Origin: Candidatus Fibrimonadales bacterium
GTDB lineage: Bacteria > Fibrobacterota > Fibrobacteria > Fibrobacterales > Fibrobacteraceae
NCBI GenBank assembly: GCA_009786285.1
Contig: WQTK01000337.1
Span: forward strand, 1-41,126
Length of the DNA stretch: 41,126 nucleotides
Direction of reading: 5' to 3'
The position numbers and the translations under genes are program-made. The notes under the pieces were generated by a model. That model worked only from the letters and a program-made list of their open reading frames with translations, had not been told where the DNA came from and did no database searches. Shown here piece after piece: positions 15,753 to 24,031 of the stretch (the stretch's first letter is position 1; each line of letters opens with the position of its first letter).

Positions 15753-16575
15753 CGGCATCAAAATCCCTTCAATCGGCTTCGGGACCGCTCTTGCAAACAA
15801 AGAGCCAGCCATAACTTCTGTAAAAAAAGCCATATCACTCGGCTATCGCCTGATTGACACAGCAGCAGCATATAACAACGAAGAATGTGTAGGAACAGCG
15901 ATAAAAGAATGCAGCATTGACCGCAAAGATTTACTCATAACAAGCAAGCTTTGGAACGACGATCACGGTTACGATTCAACTTTAAAAGCTTTGGAACTAA
16001 CATTAAAGAAATTAGATTTTGATTATTTGGACATATATTTAATTCACTGGCCCAATCCATTGAAATTCCGTGCCGAAGGCTATGAAAAGCGTAATGCAGA
16101 GTCTTGGAAGGCGATGGAAGAGCTTTATGCTGCAAAGAAGATAAGAGCAATAGGCGTTAGCAATTTTATGCCTCATCATTTGGATGCTTTATTGAAAACA
16201 GCGACTGTGCAACCTATGATAAACCAAATTCGCATGCACCCCGGGCATGCACAAAAAGAAACCGTTGCATATTGCAAAGAGAGGAATATACTTATAGAGG
16301 CGTACAGCCCGTTGGGTGGCACAGGCGGAGACTTGCTCACAAAACCACTTATTCAGGAACTCTCAAAAAAATATCAGGTTTCCGTTTCGCAGTTGTGTAT
16401 ACGCTGGTGTTTGCAAATGGGCATTGTTCCTTTGCCAAAATCTGTTAATCCGATTAGAATAGAAGAAAACTTTAATGTTTTTGGCTTTGAAATTAACGAA
16501 GAAGATATGAATGCGCTCGCCAATATGCCAGATGACGCAAAAGGATTGCCGCATCCTGATGAGGCGAGGTTTTGA
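15739..16575 (+). CDS. Aldo-keto reductase
   Basis: The 278-residue protein is a textbook AKR TIM barrel. It has GYRLIDTAAAYNNEE (catalytic Asp and Tyr), LLITSKLW (catalytic Lys), DYLDIYLIHWP (catalytic His), AIGVSNF and the C-terminal NADPH-binding region IPLPKS-like VPLPKSVNP. It would reduce an aldehyde or ketone to an alcohol, or the reverse, with NADPH. Within this locus it might make a polyol or reduce a keto-sugar. The start is ATG 15739 with GAGGAG at 15729-15734. The track's 15703 lies well inside the previous gene and is rejected. It is the last gene of the second operon. Confidence 0.9.
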   Translation: MQLSNGIKIPSIGFGTALANKEPAITSVKKAISLGYRLIDTAAAYNNEECVGTAIKECSIDRKDLLITSKLWNDDHGYDSTLKALELTLKKLDFDYLDIYLIHWPNPLKFRAEGYEKRNAESWKAMEELYAAKKIRAIGVSNFMPHHLDALLKTATVQPMINQIRMHPGHAQKETVAYCKERNILIEAYSPLGGTGGDLLTKPLIQELSKKYQVSVSQLCIRWCLQMGIVPLPKSVNPIRIEENFNVFGFEINEEDMNALANMPDDAKGLPHPDEARF

Positions 16576-16599
16576 TAAATGATTCTAGTTGGTAATTTT

Positions 16600-16606
16600 C
16601 TACTTT
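16600..16606 (+). promoter_or_regulatory. -10-like box CTACTTT before the 16613 gene
   Basis: CTACTTT is followed by 6 nt and ATG 16613, with no Shine-Dalgarno. It picks ATG 16613 over the track's 16589. A TATAAT also occurs but overlaps the start codon, so it cannot serve this gene. Confidence 0.5.
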
Positions 16607-16612
16607 ACTATA

Positions 16613-18166
16613 ATGCAGTTACTTCCAACAGGCAGGCAGGTTTTTGAAAACATACGCAAAGAGAAACTTCTCTATGTAGATAAAACCGCTTTTATTTACA
16701 ACTTAATAACTCAAGGAAAAACACAGTATTTTCTCTCTCGTCCACGCAGATTTGGCAAAACACTTTTATGTTATACGTTATGTGCGCTTTTTGAGGGAAA
16801 GAAGGAATTGTTCAAAGGCTTGGCGATTTCAAAGAGCAAATGGAAATGGGAAAAGCACCCGGTAATTAGATTTGATATGAGCGCAGGAGCTTACAGTGAA
16901 GGCTTAAGTGGTTGCAAAAGCGCAATAAATGAACAATTGAAATACAATGCAGAAAAATTATCCGTAAAACTGAGCGGAAAATCTTTAGTTGACAAATTTA
17001 AAAATTTGATAATAGATTCGGCAAAAAAACATGGCAAGCCCGCCGTTGTGGTAATAGATGAATATGATAATCCGCTTTTGAGCGTTATAGACAATAAAAA
17101 GGCTTTTGAAAAAGTTCGTATTTTCTTGCGTGATTTTTATAAAATTGTGAAAGCAAACGAACAATATTTGCGTTTCACATTCATAACCGGCATAACAAAA
17201 TTTTCACAAGTGAGTGTTTTTTCTGCATTGAACAATCTTACGGATATAACCTTAGATCCTGACTATGCAGCTTTGCTTGGCATAACGCAAGAAGAGCTGG
17301 AAAAAGATTTTGCAAAGTATATAGACAAATGGGCGAAAGAAAATGATGGCAAAAAGAAATACTTGGAAAAATTAAAAGAATCTTATAATGGCTATAGATT
17401 CACTAAAAGCCTTCAAAGGGTGTATAATCCGTTCTGCTTGTTGAAACATTTTGATTGCGGAGATTTCCAAAAATTTTGGTTTGAAACGGCAACGCCAAGC
17501 TATCTAATCAACTTGCTGGACCGTCAAAAAATTGACATTTTAAATATAGAAGATTTTTCAGTTAGAACTGATGAGTTTAAGAAATACGATTCTGACAATA
17601 TGGGGGCAGTTCCTGTTTTATACCAAAGCGGTTACTTGACGGTTAAAGATTATGACAAGGAATCCGACACTTATATGCTTGGTTACCCGAACAAAGAAGT
17701 TGAATCTGCTTTTGCAGGTGAACTTGCCACGAAGTATTTGAATGTGCCGGGAAGCGAAAAAAGCAGTTTTGCTGCTAATGTTATAAGATGGTTATACGCA
17801 GGCGAGCCGGAAAAAATAATAGCAGAGGGTTTTATCCCATTCATGGCTTCAATACCCTATTCCATAACAATAGCAAAGGAAAAATATTTCCAAACCATAT
17901 TTCACATTATTCTCAATATGTTTGGATTTCAGTGCAGAAGCGAGGTGCAAATAGCCACTGGCAGGATTGATTCTATTTTAGAAACGCCCAAGTTTGTTTA
18001 TTGCTTTGAGTTCAAGCTAGATGGGACTGCGGCTGCGGCATTGAAGCAGATAGATAGCAAGGAATATTTGACGCCTTGGAAGGGCAAAGGAAAAATATTA
18101 TTTAAGATTGGAATTAGCTTTGACCATAAGAAGAGGCGGATTAAGGAGTGGAAGGTAAAGAGATGA
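16613..18166 (+). CDS. AAA-ATPase-like protein with C-terminal PD-(D/E)XK nuclease-like domain
   Basis: The 517-residue protein matches the widespread AAA-ATPase-like plus DUF1703-type family. The N-terminus LLPTGRQVFENIRKEKLLYVDKT is typical; the P-loop-like motif SRPRRFGKTLL is near 42, Walker B VVVIDEYDNPLL near 146, and the C-terminal nuclease-like signature GRIDSIL...CFEFKLD near 450-468 is followed by KIGISF. The family is often present in many copies in anaerobes and its role is not settled; nucleic-acid or defence functions have been suggested. It is not a glycan enzyme by sequence. ATG 16613 is supported by the -10/start spacing and by the family N-terminus. The gene stands between the aldo-keto reductase and an FkbM paralogue. 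Confidence 0.85.
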   Translation: MQLLPTGRQVFENIRKEKLLYVDKTAFIYNLITQGKTQYFLSRPRRFGKTLLCYTLCALFEGKKELFKGLAISKSKWKWEKHPVIRFDMSAGAYSEGLSGCKSAINEQLKYNAEKLSVKLSGKSLVDKFKNLIIDSAKKHGKPAVVVIDEYDNPLLSVIDNKKAFEKVRIFLRDFYKIVKANEQYLRFTFITGITKFSQVSVFSALNNLTDITLDPDYAALLGITQEELEKDFAKYIDKWAKENDGKKKYLEKLKESYNGYRFTKSLQRVYNPFCLLKHFDCGDFQKFWFETATPSYLINLLDRQKIDILNIEDFSVRTDEFKKYDSDNMGAVPVLYQSGYLTVKDYDKESDTYMLGYPNKEVESAFAGELATKYLNVPGSEKSSFAANVIRWLYAGEPEKIIAEGFIPFMASIPYSITIAKEKYFQTIFHIILNMFGFQCRSEVQIATGRIDSILETPKFVYCFEFKLDGTAAAALKQIDSKEYLTPWKGKGKILFKIGISFDHKKRRIKEWKVKR

Positions 18167-18202
18167 TTTATACATTTTTTTTGGATTGTTCAGGAGTATT
18201 TT

Positions 18203-19300
18203 ATGGCTAATAATGAGTTACTATCAACGGCGTTAAAGGATATTTACGCTAGACTTGCAGATGAAGAAAGTAGAGATATTTTCATACCAAGATTTGAACA
18301 TATCTTTCACGCAGGTGAGCATGGCGAAGCTCTTATTTCAATGATGCATAAAGCTATTCTATGGGATGTTAATCGTACTCCGTATCTAAAATTCAACGTA
18401 TGGAATTGTATCACAATTGGAGAATATCTTAAACATAGAAGTGCTTTTGACAGAATTTGTATTTGGGGCGCTGGATATTTCGGCTGGTTGACATTGCGCA
18501 TTTTGAATAAGTTGGGTTTGGATGTTGAGTGTTTTGTGGATAATGACAAAGCAAAAATTGGAACTCGTTATCTTCATAAACCAGTCATTTCCCCGGAAAA
18601 AGTATTATCCGATTATCCTGGCATTTATATTCTTATTGGTGTGTGGTTTAGCGGACATGAAGTTAGACAACAGCTTAAAGATGCCAAATTTCCGAATGAA
18701 CAAATAATTAGGATGTGCTCAAAGGAATGGCAATATTTTGGTACTGGTCTTATAAAACCTTGCGAGGACGAGGTTTATTACGATATTGGAGTATTTGACG
18801 GAGATTCGATTGATGTTTTTATGAATTTCAGCAATAACCGTTATAAATCAATTGTTGGGCTTGAAGCCGACAAAAAAAACTATGATTATTTACTTGGCAA
18901 ATACAAGAATAACAGTAAAGTTAATTTGATTAATAAGGGTGCATGGAACGAATTCGGAACACTCAGATTTGATTCAAATTCAATTAGTTCTATCTCAAAA
19001 ATTGATGATATTGGCGAAACTATACTTGAAACTACAACAATTGACAATGTTGCGGAAGAGTTGAAACTTGCGCCTACATTTATTAAGATGGATATTGAAG
19101 GAGCCGAATTAAAGGCTCTTGAAGGCGCTGAGAAAACAATTAGATATTGTTGTCCTCGTTTGGCGATAAGCGTTTACCATAAACCTGAGGATATTGCGGA
19201 TATTTTACATTATATTTTACGACTCGTACCTGAATATAAGTTTTATTTACGGCAACATCATTATTTTTTTGCAGAGACAGTATTATACGCAACTATTTAA
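18203..19300 (+). CDS. Rossmann module-FkbM family methyltransferase (copy 2, paralogue of 12164)
   Basis: The 365-residue protein aligns with the 12164 product from end to end. They share the N-terminal NNELLST-LKDIYA, the module CIWGAG...LTLRILN, the SAM motif YYDIGVFDGDSID, IKMDIEGAELKALEG and the C-terminal RLVPEYKFYLRQH. Most differences fall in the module and the linker after it (about residues 70-170), while the methyltransferase ends are strongly conserved. The start is ATG 18203 with AGGAG at 18192-18196. It follows the AAA/nuclease gene by 36 nt, which contains an 8-T run but no hairpin. It is probably an O-methyltransferase of the same or a related sugar. Confidence 0.85.
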   Translation: MANNELLSTALKDIYARLADEESRDIFIPRFEHIFHAGEHGEALISMMHKAILWDVNRTPYLKFNVWNCITIGEYLKHRSAFDRICIWGAGYFGWLTLRILNKLGLDVECFVDNDKAKIGTRYLHKPVISPEKVLSDYPGIYILIGVWFSGHEVRQQLKDAKFPNEQIIRMCSKEWQYFGTGLIKPCEDEVYYDIGVFDGDSIDVFMNFSNNRYKSIVGLEADKKNYDYLLGKYKNNSKVNLINKGAWNEFGTLRFDSNSISSISKIDDIGETILETTTIDNVAEELKLAPTFIKMDIEGAELKALEGAEKTIRYCCPRLAISVYHKPEDIADILHYILRLVPEYKFYLRQHHYFFAETVLYATI

Positions 19301-19349
19301 CGGAATTAAAAATAACGATAATTCAGAGTTTTAAAAGGAGAAATTTGAA

Positions 19350-20543
19350 ATGAAAATAAATGTAGATAGCTTGGATTTGATTGACAATGCAGGCTTTTTA
19401 TTTGAGAATAAAGTGATTTTGTATGGAGCCGGACTTTGCGGAAGAGACGCTTGCAGAATACTTAAAAGAGCCGGAGTATCAGTATCTTATTTTTGCGACA
19501 ATGATAGCAATAAATGGGGGCATCATGTTGGTGATGTTGAAGTAATATCTCCAAATAAGTTAAAAGAATTGGACAAAGAGGAAAAAATTTTAATAATAAT
19601 CAGTAGTTATAATGTTTCCTTTATTGATCAAATAATTGAAGTTATTGAAGGTTTGAACATGAGAGTGAATAAAATATATACAAAAACAGTTTTAGATATT
19701 TCCTTGAAACGTAATATTAAAGATGGCAGATTTAGCGAGTTGCATAGAAATGCTTACCTTCTTACAAACAAATTGAAAGGAAATATTGCGGCTTCAGGCA
19801 TATCTTCAACTTTGGTTTCAATGGCTATTTCGGCAATGGAGGAAGCGCACAATGTATTAGTGTATCAACCGGGCAAAGTAGGCAGTTTAACGGTTTGTAA
19901 TAGCATAAGGAAAATTGGAATTCCTTGTGCTCATATACATTTATTTAACCTTAGTAATAATGAGGATTTAAATGTATACAGAAACATATTTAAAAAATAC
20001 GATACAATAAAAATAGTTACTTTAGTGAGAGAGCCGGTAAGCAATTTGTATTCGCGTTTATTTTATGTTCTTTATGCCATTTCTGATAGTAATTTTTCTT
20101 ATCAATTTTTTGAATCGAGAAATTCATTAGAGGATGCAATTATTGAAGGCTTAAAGAGCATGAATCCTATTAATTTTATGTTTGATTGGTTTGACAGCGA
20201 ATTAAAAGCGGTTTTTGACGTTGATATATATGCCCATCCTTTTGATAGAGAAAAAGGTTACTCCATAATAAAACAGGGCAATGTGGAAGTTCTTGCAATG
20301 AAGCTTGAAAAGTTAAATTCATTGGAATCTGTGATAGGGGAATTTATAGGCGCACCGGAGTTCAAATTGATAAATACCAACGAAGCAGACTGCAGACTAG
20401 ATAAATACCTGTACAATAATATAAAAAAAACTATAAAAATTCCTCAAGAAATATTTGACCAATATTACAAAAACAATCCAAAAATGGACCATTTTTACAG
20501 CGAAGAAGAAAAAGTCCAGTTTTTGAAAAAGTGGGAGAGATAA
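19350..20543 (+). CDS. Rossmann module-NKWYS/capsular sulfotransferase-like protein
   Basis: The 397-residue protein carries the module at about 18-85 (KVILYGAGLCGRDAC ... YFCDNDSNKWG ... VISPNKL). The remainder resembles the 'putative capsular polysaccharide synthesis' (NKWYS, Pfam 10364-like) and sulfotransferase folds. It has LVYQPGKVGSLTVCNSI near 170 (a 5'-phosphosulfate-loop-like motif), KIVTLVREPVSNLYSR near 223 (3'-phosphate-site-like), WFDSELKAVFDVDIYAHPFD and a C-terminal FYSEEEKVQFLKKW. It is probably a sulfotransferase or a related transferase acting on a glycan. The start ATG 19350 follows AAAGGAG. A closely related protein with an extra module is encoded at 35405. Confidence 0.68.
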   Translation: MKINVDSLDLIDNAGFLFENKVILYGAGLCGRDACRILKRAGVSVSYFCDNDSNKWGHHVGDVEVISPNKLKELDKEEKILIIISSYNVSFIDQIIEVIEGLNMRVNKIYTKTVLDISLKRNIKDGRFSELHRNAYLLTNKLKGNIAASGISSTLVSMAISAMEEAHNVLVYQPGKVGSLTVCNSIRKIGIPCAHIHLFNLSNNEDLNVYRNIFKKYDTIKIVTLVREPVSNLYSRLFYVLYAISDSNFSYQFFESRNSLEDAIIEGLKSMNPINFMFDWFDSELKAVFDVDIYAHPFDREKGYSIIKQGNVEVLAMKLEKLNSLESVIGEFIGAPEFKLINTNEADCRLDKYLYNNIKKTIKIPQEIFDQYYKNNPKMDHFYSEEEKVQFLKKWER

Positions 20544-20544
20544 A

Positions 20545-22899
20545 GTGCGATTTTATATATTTCCATTTGAAAGCGTTCCGAAAGACAGTCGGATAGTTTT
20601 ATATGGCGCAGGCAATGTTGGAAGGCAACTTTACCTTCAAATGAAAAAAATAAAGTATTGCGAAGTGGTGCTTTGGGTTGATGATAGTATAGAATATGCT
20701 GCAAATGCTTGTGTAGAAAAAGCAGATACTATCGCAAATTTAAATGATAACTGTTACGATATGGTTATTATAGCTATTGAGGGCGAAGATATAACTGCTA
20801 TAAATAATTCAAAAGAGTTTCTTTTAAATTGCGGAGTGCCGGAAAATAAAATATTGCATAGTGCTAATGAGTATGATTTTTTTAGTCTCTATGAAGCTGA
20901 TAATGCAAGCGATTGTTTCGAAAAATTAGGTTCTCCTTTTGTGGAAACTTTTATATTTCCGTTTGAAAGCGTTCCGAAAAACAGCCGCATAATTTTATAT
21001 GGCGCAGGCAATGTGGGGAAGCTATATTACTCTCAAATAAAAAAAACAGGCTATTGCGAAATTGTGCATTGGGTTGACAAGGGTATGCAAATAACAAGTA
21101 GAGATTATTGCATAGAAAATCCAGAGCTAATCACAAATTTAAATAGCGACAATTACGATATGGTTGTTATAGCTGTAAAGAAAATAAATATGATACATGA
21201 GATAAAAAGCCTTCTTTTGAGCTATGGTGTACCGGAGAATAAAATATTGCGTAATATTCATGAATATATGACTTTTCAACCGAAAGGTAAAGAATTGATT
21301 GCAATAAACCAATCAAATATAGACATGCAAATGTTTTTATATGAGCAGAGAGCTATTGAAAAAGCTATAGTAGAATATTTTTACGTAGCAGAGCCTTATT
21401 TACCTGAGTATTTTCAAAAACTAATTATTGCAATTACAGAACAAATATCTTCTGAAAATTCTATTGAAAATAATAAATGGAAAAAACTTTTTGAAGAAAA
21501 AACTCTTGATGTTATTTCAAAGCAAGACTTATCTATTGAGGTGAAATTAGTATTATTATATATAATGCTTCTGGCAAAGAGTTTCTCTCCTAAGTTAATG
21601 AAAATGCTTTTGACGTTGGTGGCAGAAATAAAAGAAAGCTCCGATCTGAAATATTGGTTGCTAATAGATATGAATTTAATGTATATGTACAGTGTTGACC
21701 ATAATGATATATTATACGCAGATTTTTTTGTTGAAAGAAAACGGCTTATGCAGGATTATGTAAGCCAATTGCAATTAAACTGCTCGGCTATCCAGCATGC
21801 GCCAACGGAAAAAATGAAAGATATATGCGTGTTAATTCCTTGCTTTTTTGAAGGAGTAAGGTCTTTCATTCAACCAATAGTACGTTTATTAAAAGATAAA
21901 GGATATAAAATTCATGTTATAGCATTGAATATGAGTTTTTATTGCGGACGAGTGCATTTTGTGCCTATACAGCATGTTATTTATAATATGTTTCCAGAAA
22001 GAAAATTGCATTTATATTTCCCCGAAGCGGACGAAGTGCATCAAATATTCAATGCTACGATAAAAGACAGGCAACAAGATATTTTGAACCTGATAGGTAA
22101 AATAAATCCGATTTGTATTTTAGATGCCTCAGACGATTTTGCGGCCGTTTCCTATTATTATAGCCAATATTATCCCACAATTTACATACCTATTAGAGCA
22201 GTTCCGGCATCTTCATTTTTTCATAAAATAATTTTTATGAACGGAACGAATATAACCAATAAGGGTTATTCTCTTCCGTTTTGTGAAGAAGATATTTTAT
22301 GGCTGCCGCATTTCAAAGAATATGTAAAGCCAAAGCAGGTATTTAACAGAGAGCATTATGGCATTAATCCGGATGATATAGTTGCAATAACTATAGGCAA
22401 GCGTTTATTAGGAGAAATATCCGATGATCTTGCGGAACAAATGTGCTCTTTGTTGCGCATGGAGAAAACAATAAAGTGGTTGCTTGTTGGTTGCGACGGT
22501 TTACCGTATATTGAAGCCAAGCATAAAGATTTGGTTGGCAAAAGCATTATTTTTATAGAATATGAAAAAGACATACCTGGTTTATACGGGATATGTGATA
22601 TTTATCTTAACCCGAAACGAGTTGGCGGGGGAACATCAATAGCTTGGGCTATGCAGCAGGGCTTGGCGATTGTATCTCCATTAGGCGCGGTTGATTGCCT
22701 AACGCATATAGGCGAAGAAAACGGTTTGCCGGCAGAAGCCGATATTGCGCCACATATTGAATTGTTGTCAAAAAACAGGGAATTATTGCGCCAAAAAAAG
22801 GAAATGTTCAAATCTATGGCGGCTAAATGGGATGGGAATGCTTACATAGACGAATTTATCAGAGGCATGAATAATTTAATTGCTATATTTAGTAAATGA
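20545..22899 (+). CDS. Double Rossmann-module GT-B glycosyltransferase
   Basis: The 784-residue protein starts with two tandem modules. They share FIFPFESVPK(D/N)SRI then LYGAGNVG (about 1-70 and 137-215), clearly an internal duplication. A helical middle part follows (about 255-430). The C-terminal ~350 residues are GT-B-like: ICVLIPCFFEGVRSF near 430, TIGKRL near 615, WLLVGCDGLPYIEA and the donor-side DIYLNPKRVGGGTSIAWAM near 683-700 (the position of the family's nucleotide-sugar site in GT1/GT4). It starts at GTG 20545, one base after the previous stop, with GGGAGAG as ribosome-binding site. It is probably a cytoplasmic glycosyltransferase; the sugar is unknown. Confidence 0.72.
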   Translation: MRFYIFPFESVPKDSRIVLYGAGNVGRQLYLQMKKIKYCEVVLWVDDSIEYAANACVEKADTIANLNDNCYDMVIIAIEGEDITAINNSKEFLLNCGVPENKILHSANEYDFFSLYEADNASDCFEKLGSPFVETFIFPFESVPKNSRIILYGAGNVGKLYYSQIKKTGYCEIVHWVDKGMQITSRDYCIENPELITNLNSDNYDMVVIAVKKINMIHEIKSLLLSYGVPENKILRNIHEYMTFQPKGKELIAINQSNIDMQMFLYEQRAIEKAIVEYFYVAEPYLPEYFQKLIIAITEQISSENSIENNKWKKLFEEKTLDVISKQDLSIEVKLVLLYIMLLAKSFSPKLMKMLLTLVAEIKESSDLKYWLLIDMNLMYMYSVDHNDILYADFFVERKRLMQDYVSQLQLNCSAIQHAPTEKMKDICVLIPCFFEGVRSFIQPIVRLLKDKGYKIHVIALNMSFYCGRVHFVPIQHVIYNMFPERKLHLYFPEADEVHQIFNATIKDRQQDILNLIGKINPICILDASDDFAAVSYYYSQYYPTIYIPIRAVPASSFFHKIIFMNGTNITNKGYSLPFCEEDILWLPHFKEYVKPKQVFNREHYGINPDDIVAITIGKRLLGEISDDLAEQMCSLLRMEKTIKWLLVGCDGLPYIEAKHKDLVGKSIIFIEYEKDIPGLYGICDIYLNPKRVGGGTSIAWAMQQGLAIVSPLGAVDCLTHIGEENGLPAEADIAPHIELLSKNRELLRQKKEMFKSMAAKWDGNAYIDEFIRGMNNLIAIFSK

Positions 22900-22909
22900 G
22901 GATAATGAA

Positions 22910-24031
22910 ATGGCTATTGCTAAAATGAATTTGGTTTCAAAATTGCATCAACCGTGCGAAGTTAATTATATAGAATCGCTGAACCTTGATGATTATAGCT
23001 CAAATCCGCACGTTGTTGAATTGGATACAACCGAAATATGCAATTTGGCTTGCCGCGGTTGCATAAGCGAAGATATGCTGCATACGCGCAATTCATTTTC
23101 AGAAGACCGTTTGCTCAGGCTTGGCGAGGAATTGTTTGAGGCAGAAGTAAAAGCAGTTATATTAATAGGGGGTGGCGAACCGCTTTGCAACCATGCTGTT
23201 GGAAGTTTTATGACATATTTGGGAGAGAGAGATGTTCAAATTGGCCTTACGACAAATGGAACCTTAATTGACAGATATATGGAAATAATAGCGCAATATG
23301 TTTCATGGACAAGAGTTTCCATGGATGCCGCAACAGAAGGCACTTTCGGAATGTTGCGACCGGCAAAAAACGGCAAATCTCTATTTAATAAAATTATTGA
23401 CAACATGTCTAATCTTGCAAAAATAAAAAAAGGCAAGCTTGGATATTCTTTTTTAATACGCACAAAGGCAGATGGGTTTTCCATAGATACGAATATTGAC
23501 GAAATCTATGCGGCTGCAAAGCTGGCAAAAGAAATAGGCTGTGATTACTTTGAACTTAAACCGAGTTATAAATTTACGGATAATAGCGACCATTATTTAA
23601 TAAAACATGAGCAAGCCGATATGGACAGGGCAAAGGCAGAGCTAATGAAATGCCAGGAATTGTCAAACGATAAATTTAAAGTGATTACTTCTGTGAATTT
23701 GGAGCATTCTCTAAATGGCTTGCAAAGCCTTCAGCCAAAAGAATATCACTTATGCCCCAGTGCATACATGCGAACTTTAATATGTTCTTCGGGCGTATAT
23801 GTGTGCCCTTATTTTCGCGGTAAAAAGCACATGATTGTTGGCGATGTTTCAACAAGAAGCTTTAAAGAAGTGTGGAACAGCGAGCAAAGGAAAAAAGTTA
23901 TGCAAATGCTAGATCCGGCTCTCCATTGCAAAATGCACTGTATTAGGCACGATACCAATTTGGAAGTTCTTAGGATGAAAAAAGAACAGGATTTTAGAAT
24001 TTTAGCAGAAAAAGGTGACAGGTTTATATGA
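22910..24031 (+). CDS. Radical SAM protein with SPASM-like C-terminus
   Basis: The 373-residue enzyme has the cluster motif CNLACRGC (Cys44/48/51), LIGGGEPLCNH for SAM, LTTNGTLID, and a C-terminal cysteine set (YHLCPSAY, LICSSGVYVCPYFRGK, HCKMHCIRH) like SPASM auxiliary-cluster enzymes. Unlike the other two radical SAM enzymes here it has no Rossmann module. ATG 22910 is chosen over 22880 because TGAGGAT lies just upstream. The stop overlaps the aldehyde dehydrogenase start (ATGA), so the two are co-translated. The substrate is unknown. SPASM relatives oxidise alcohols, modify peptides or epimerise, so a carbonyl product passed to the dehydrogenase is possible (inference). Confidence 0.82.
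   Translation: MAIAKMNLVSKLHQPCEVNYIESLNLDDYSSNPHVVELDTTEICNLACRGCISEDMLHTRNSFSEDRLLRLGEELFEAEVKAVILIGGGEPLCNHAVGSFMTYLGERDVQIGLTTNGTLIDRYMEIIAQYVSWTRVSMDAATEGTFGMLRPAKNGKSLFNKIIDNMSNLAKIKKGKLGYSFLIRTKADGFSIDTNIDEIYAAAKLAKEIGCDYFELKPSYKFTDNSDHYLIKHEQADMDRAKAELMKCQELSNDKFKVITSVNLEHSLNGLQSLQPKEYHLCPSAYMRTLICSSGVYVCPYFRGKKHMIVGDVSTRSFKEVWNSEQRKKVMQMLDPALHCKMHCIRHDTNLEVLRMKKEQDFRILAEKGDRFI

Noticed and set aside
16231-16252. Hairpin GCATGC...GCATGC in the aldo-keto reductase gene
   Set aside because: The arms are only six bases and self-palindromic, inside a well-conserved enzyme; likely chance.
16589-16612. Start of the AAA/nuclease gene at 16589
   Set aside because: ATG 16613 fits the family N-terminus and the CTACTTT-N6-ATG spacing; the eight extra residues would overlap the promoter.
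18167-18202. Terminator after the 16613 gene (T8 run at 18175-18182)
   Set aside because: No inverted repeat precedes the T-run, so there is no intrinsic-terminator hairpin.
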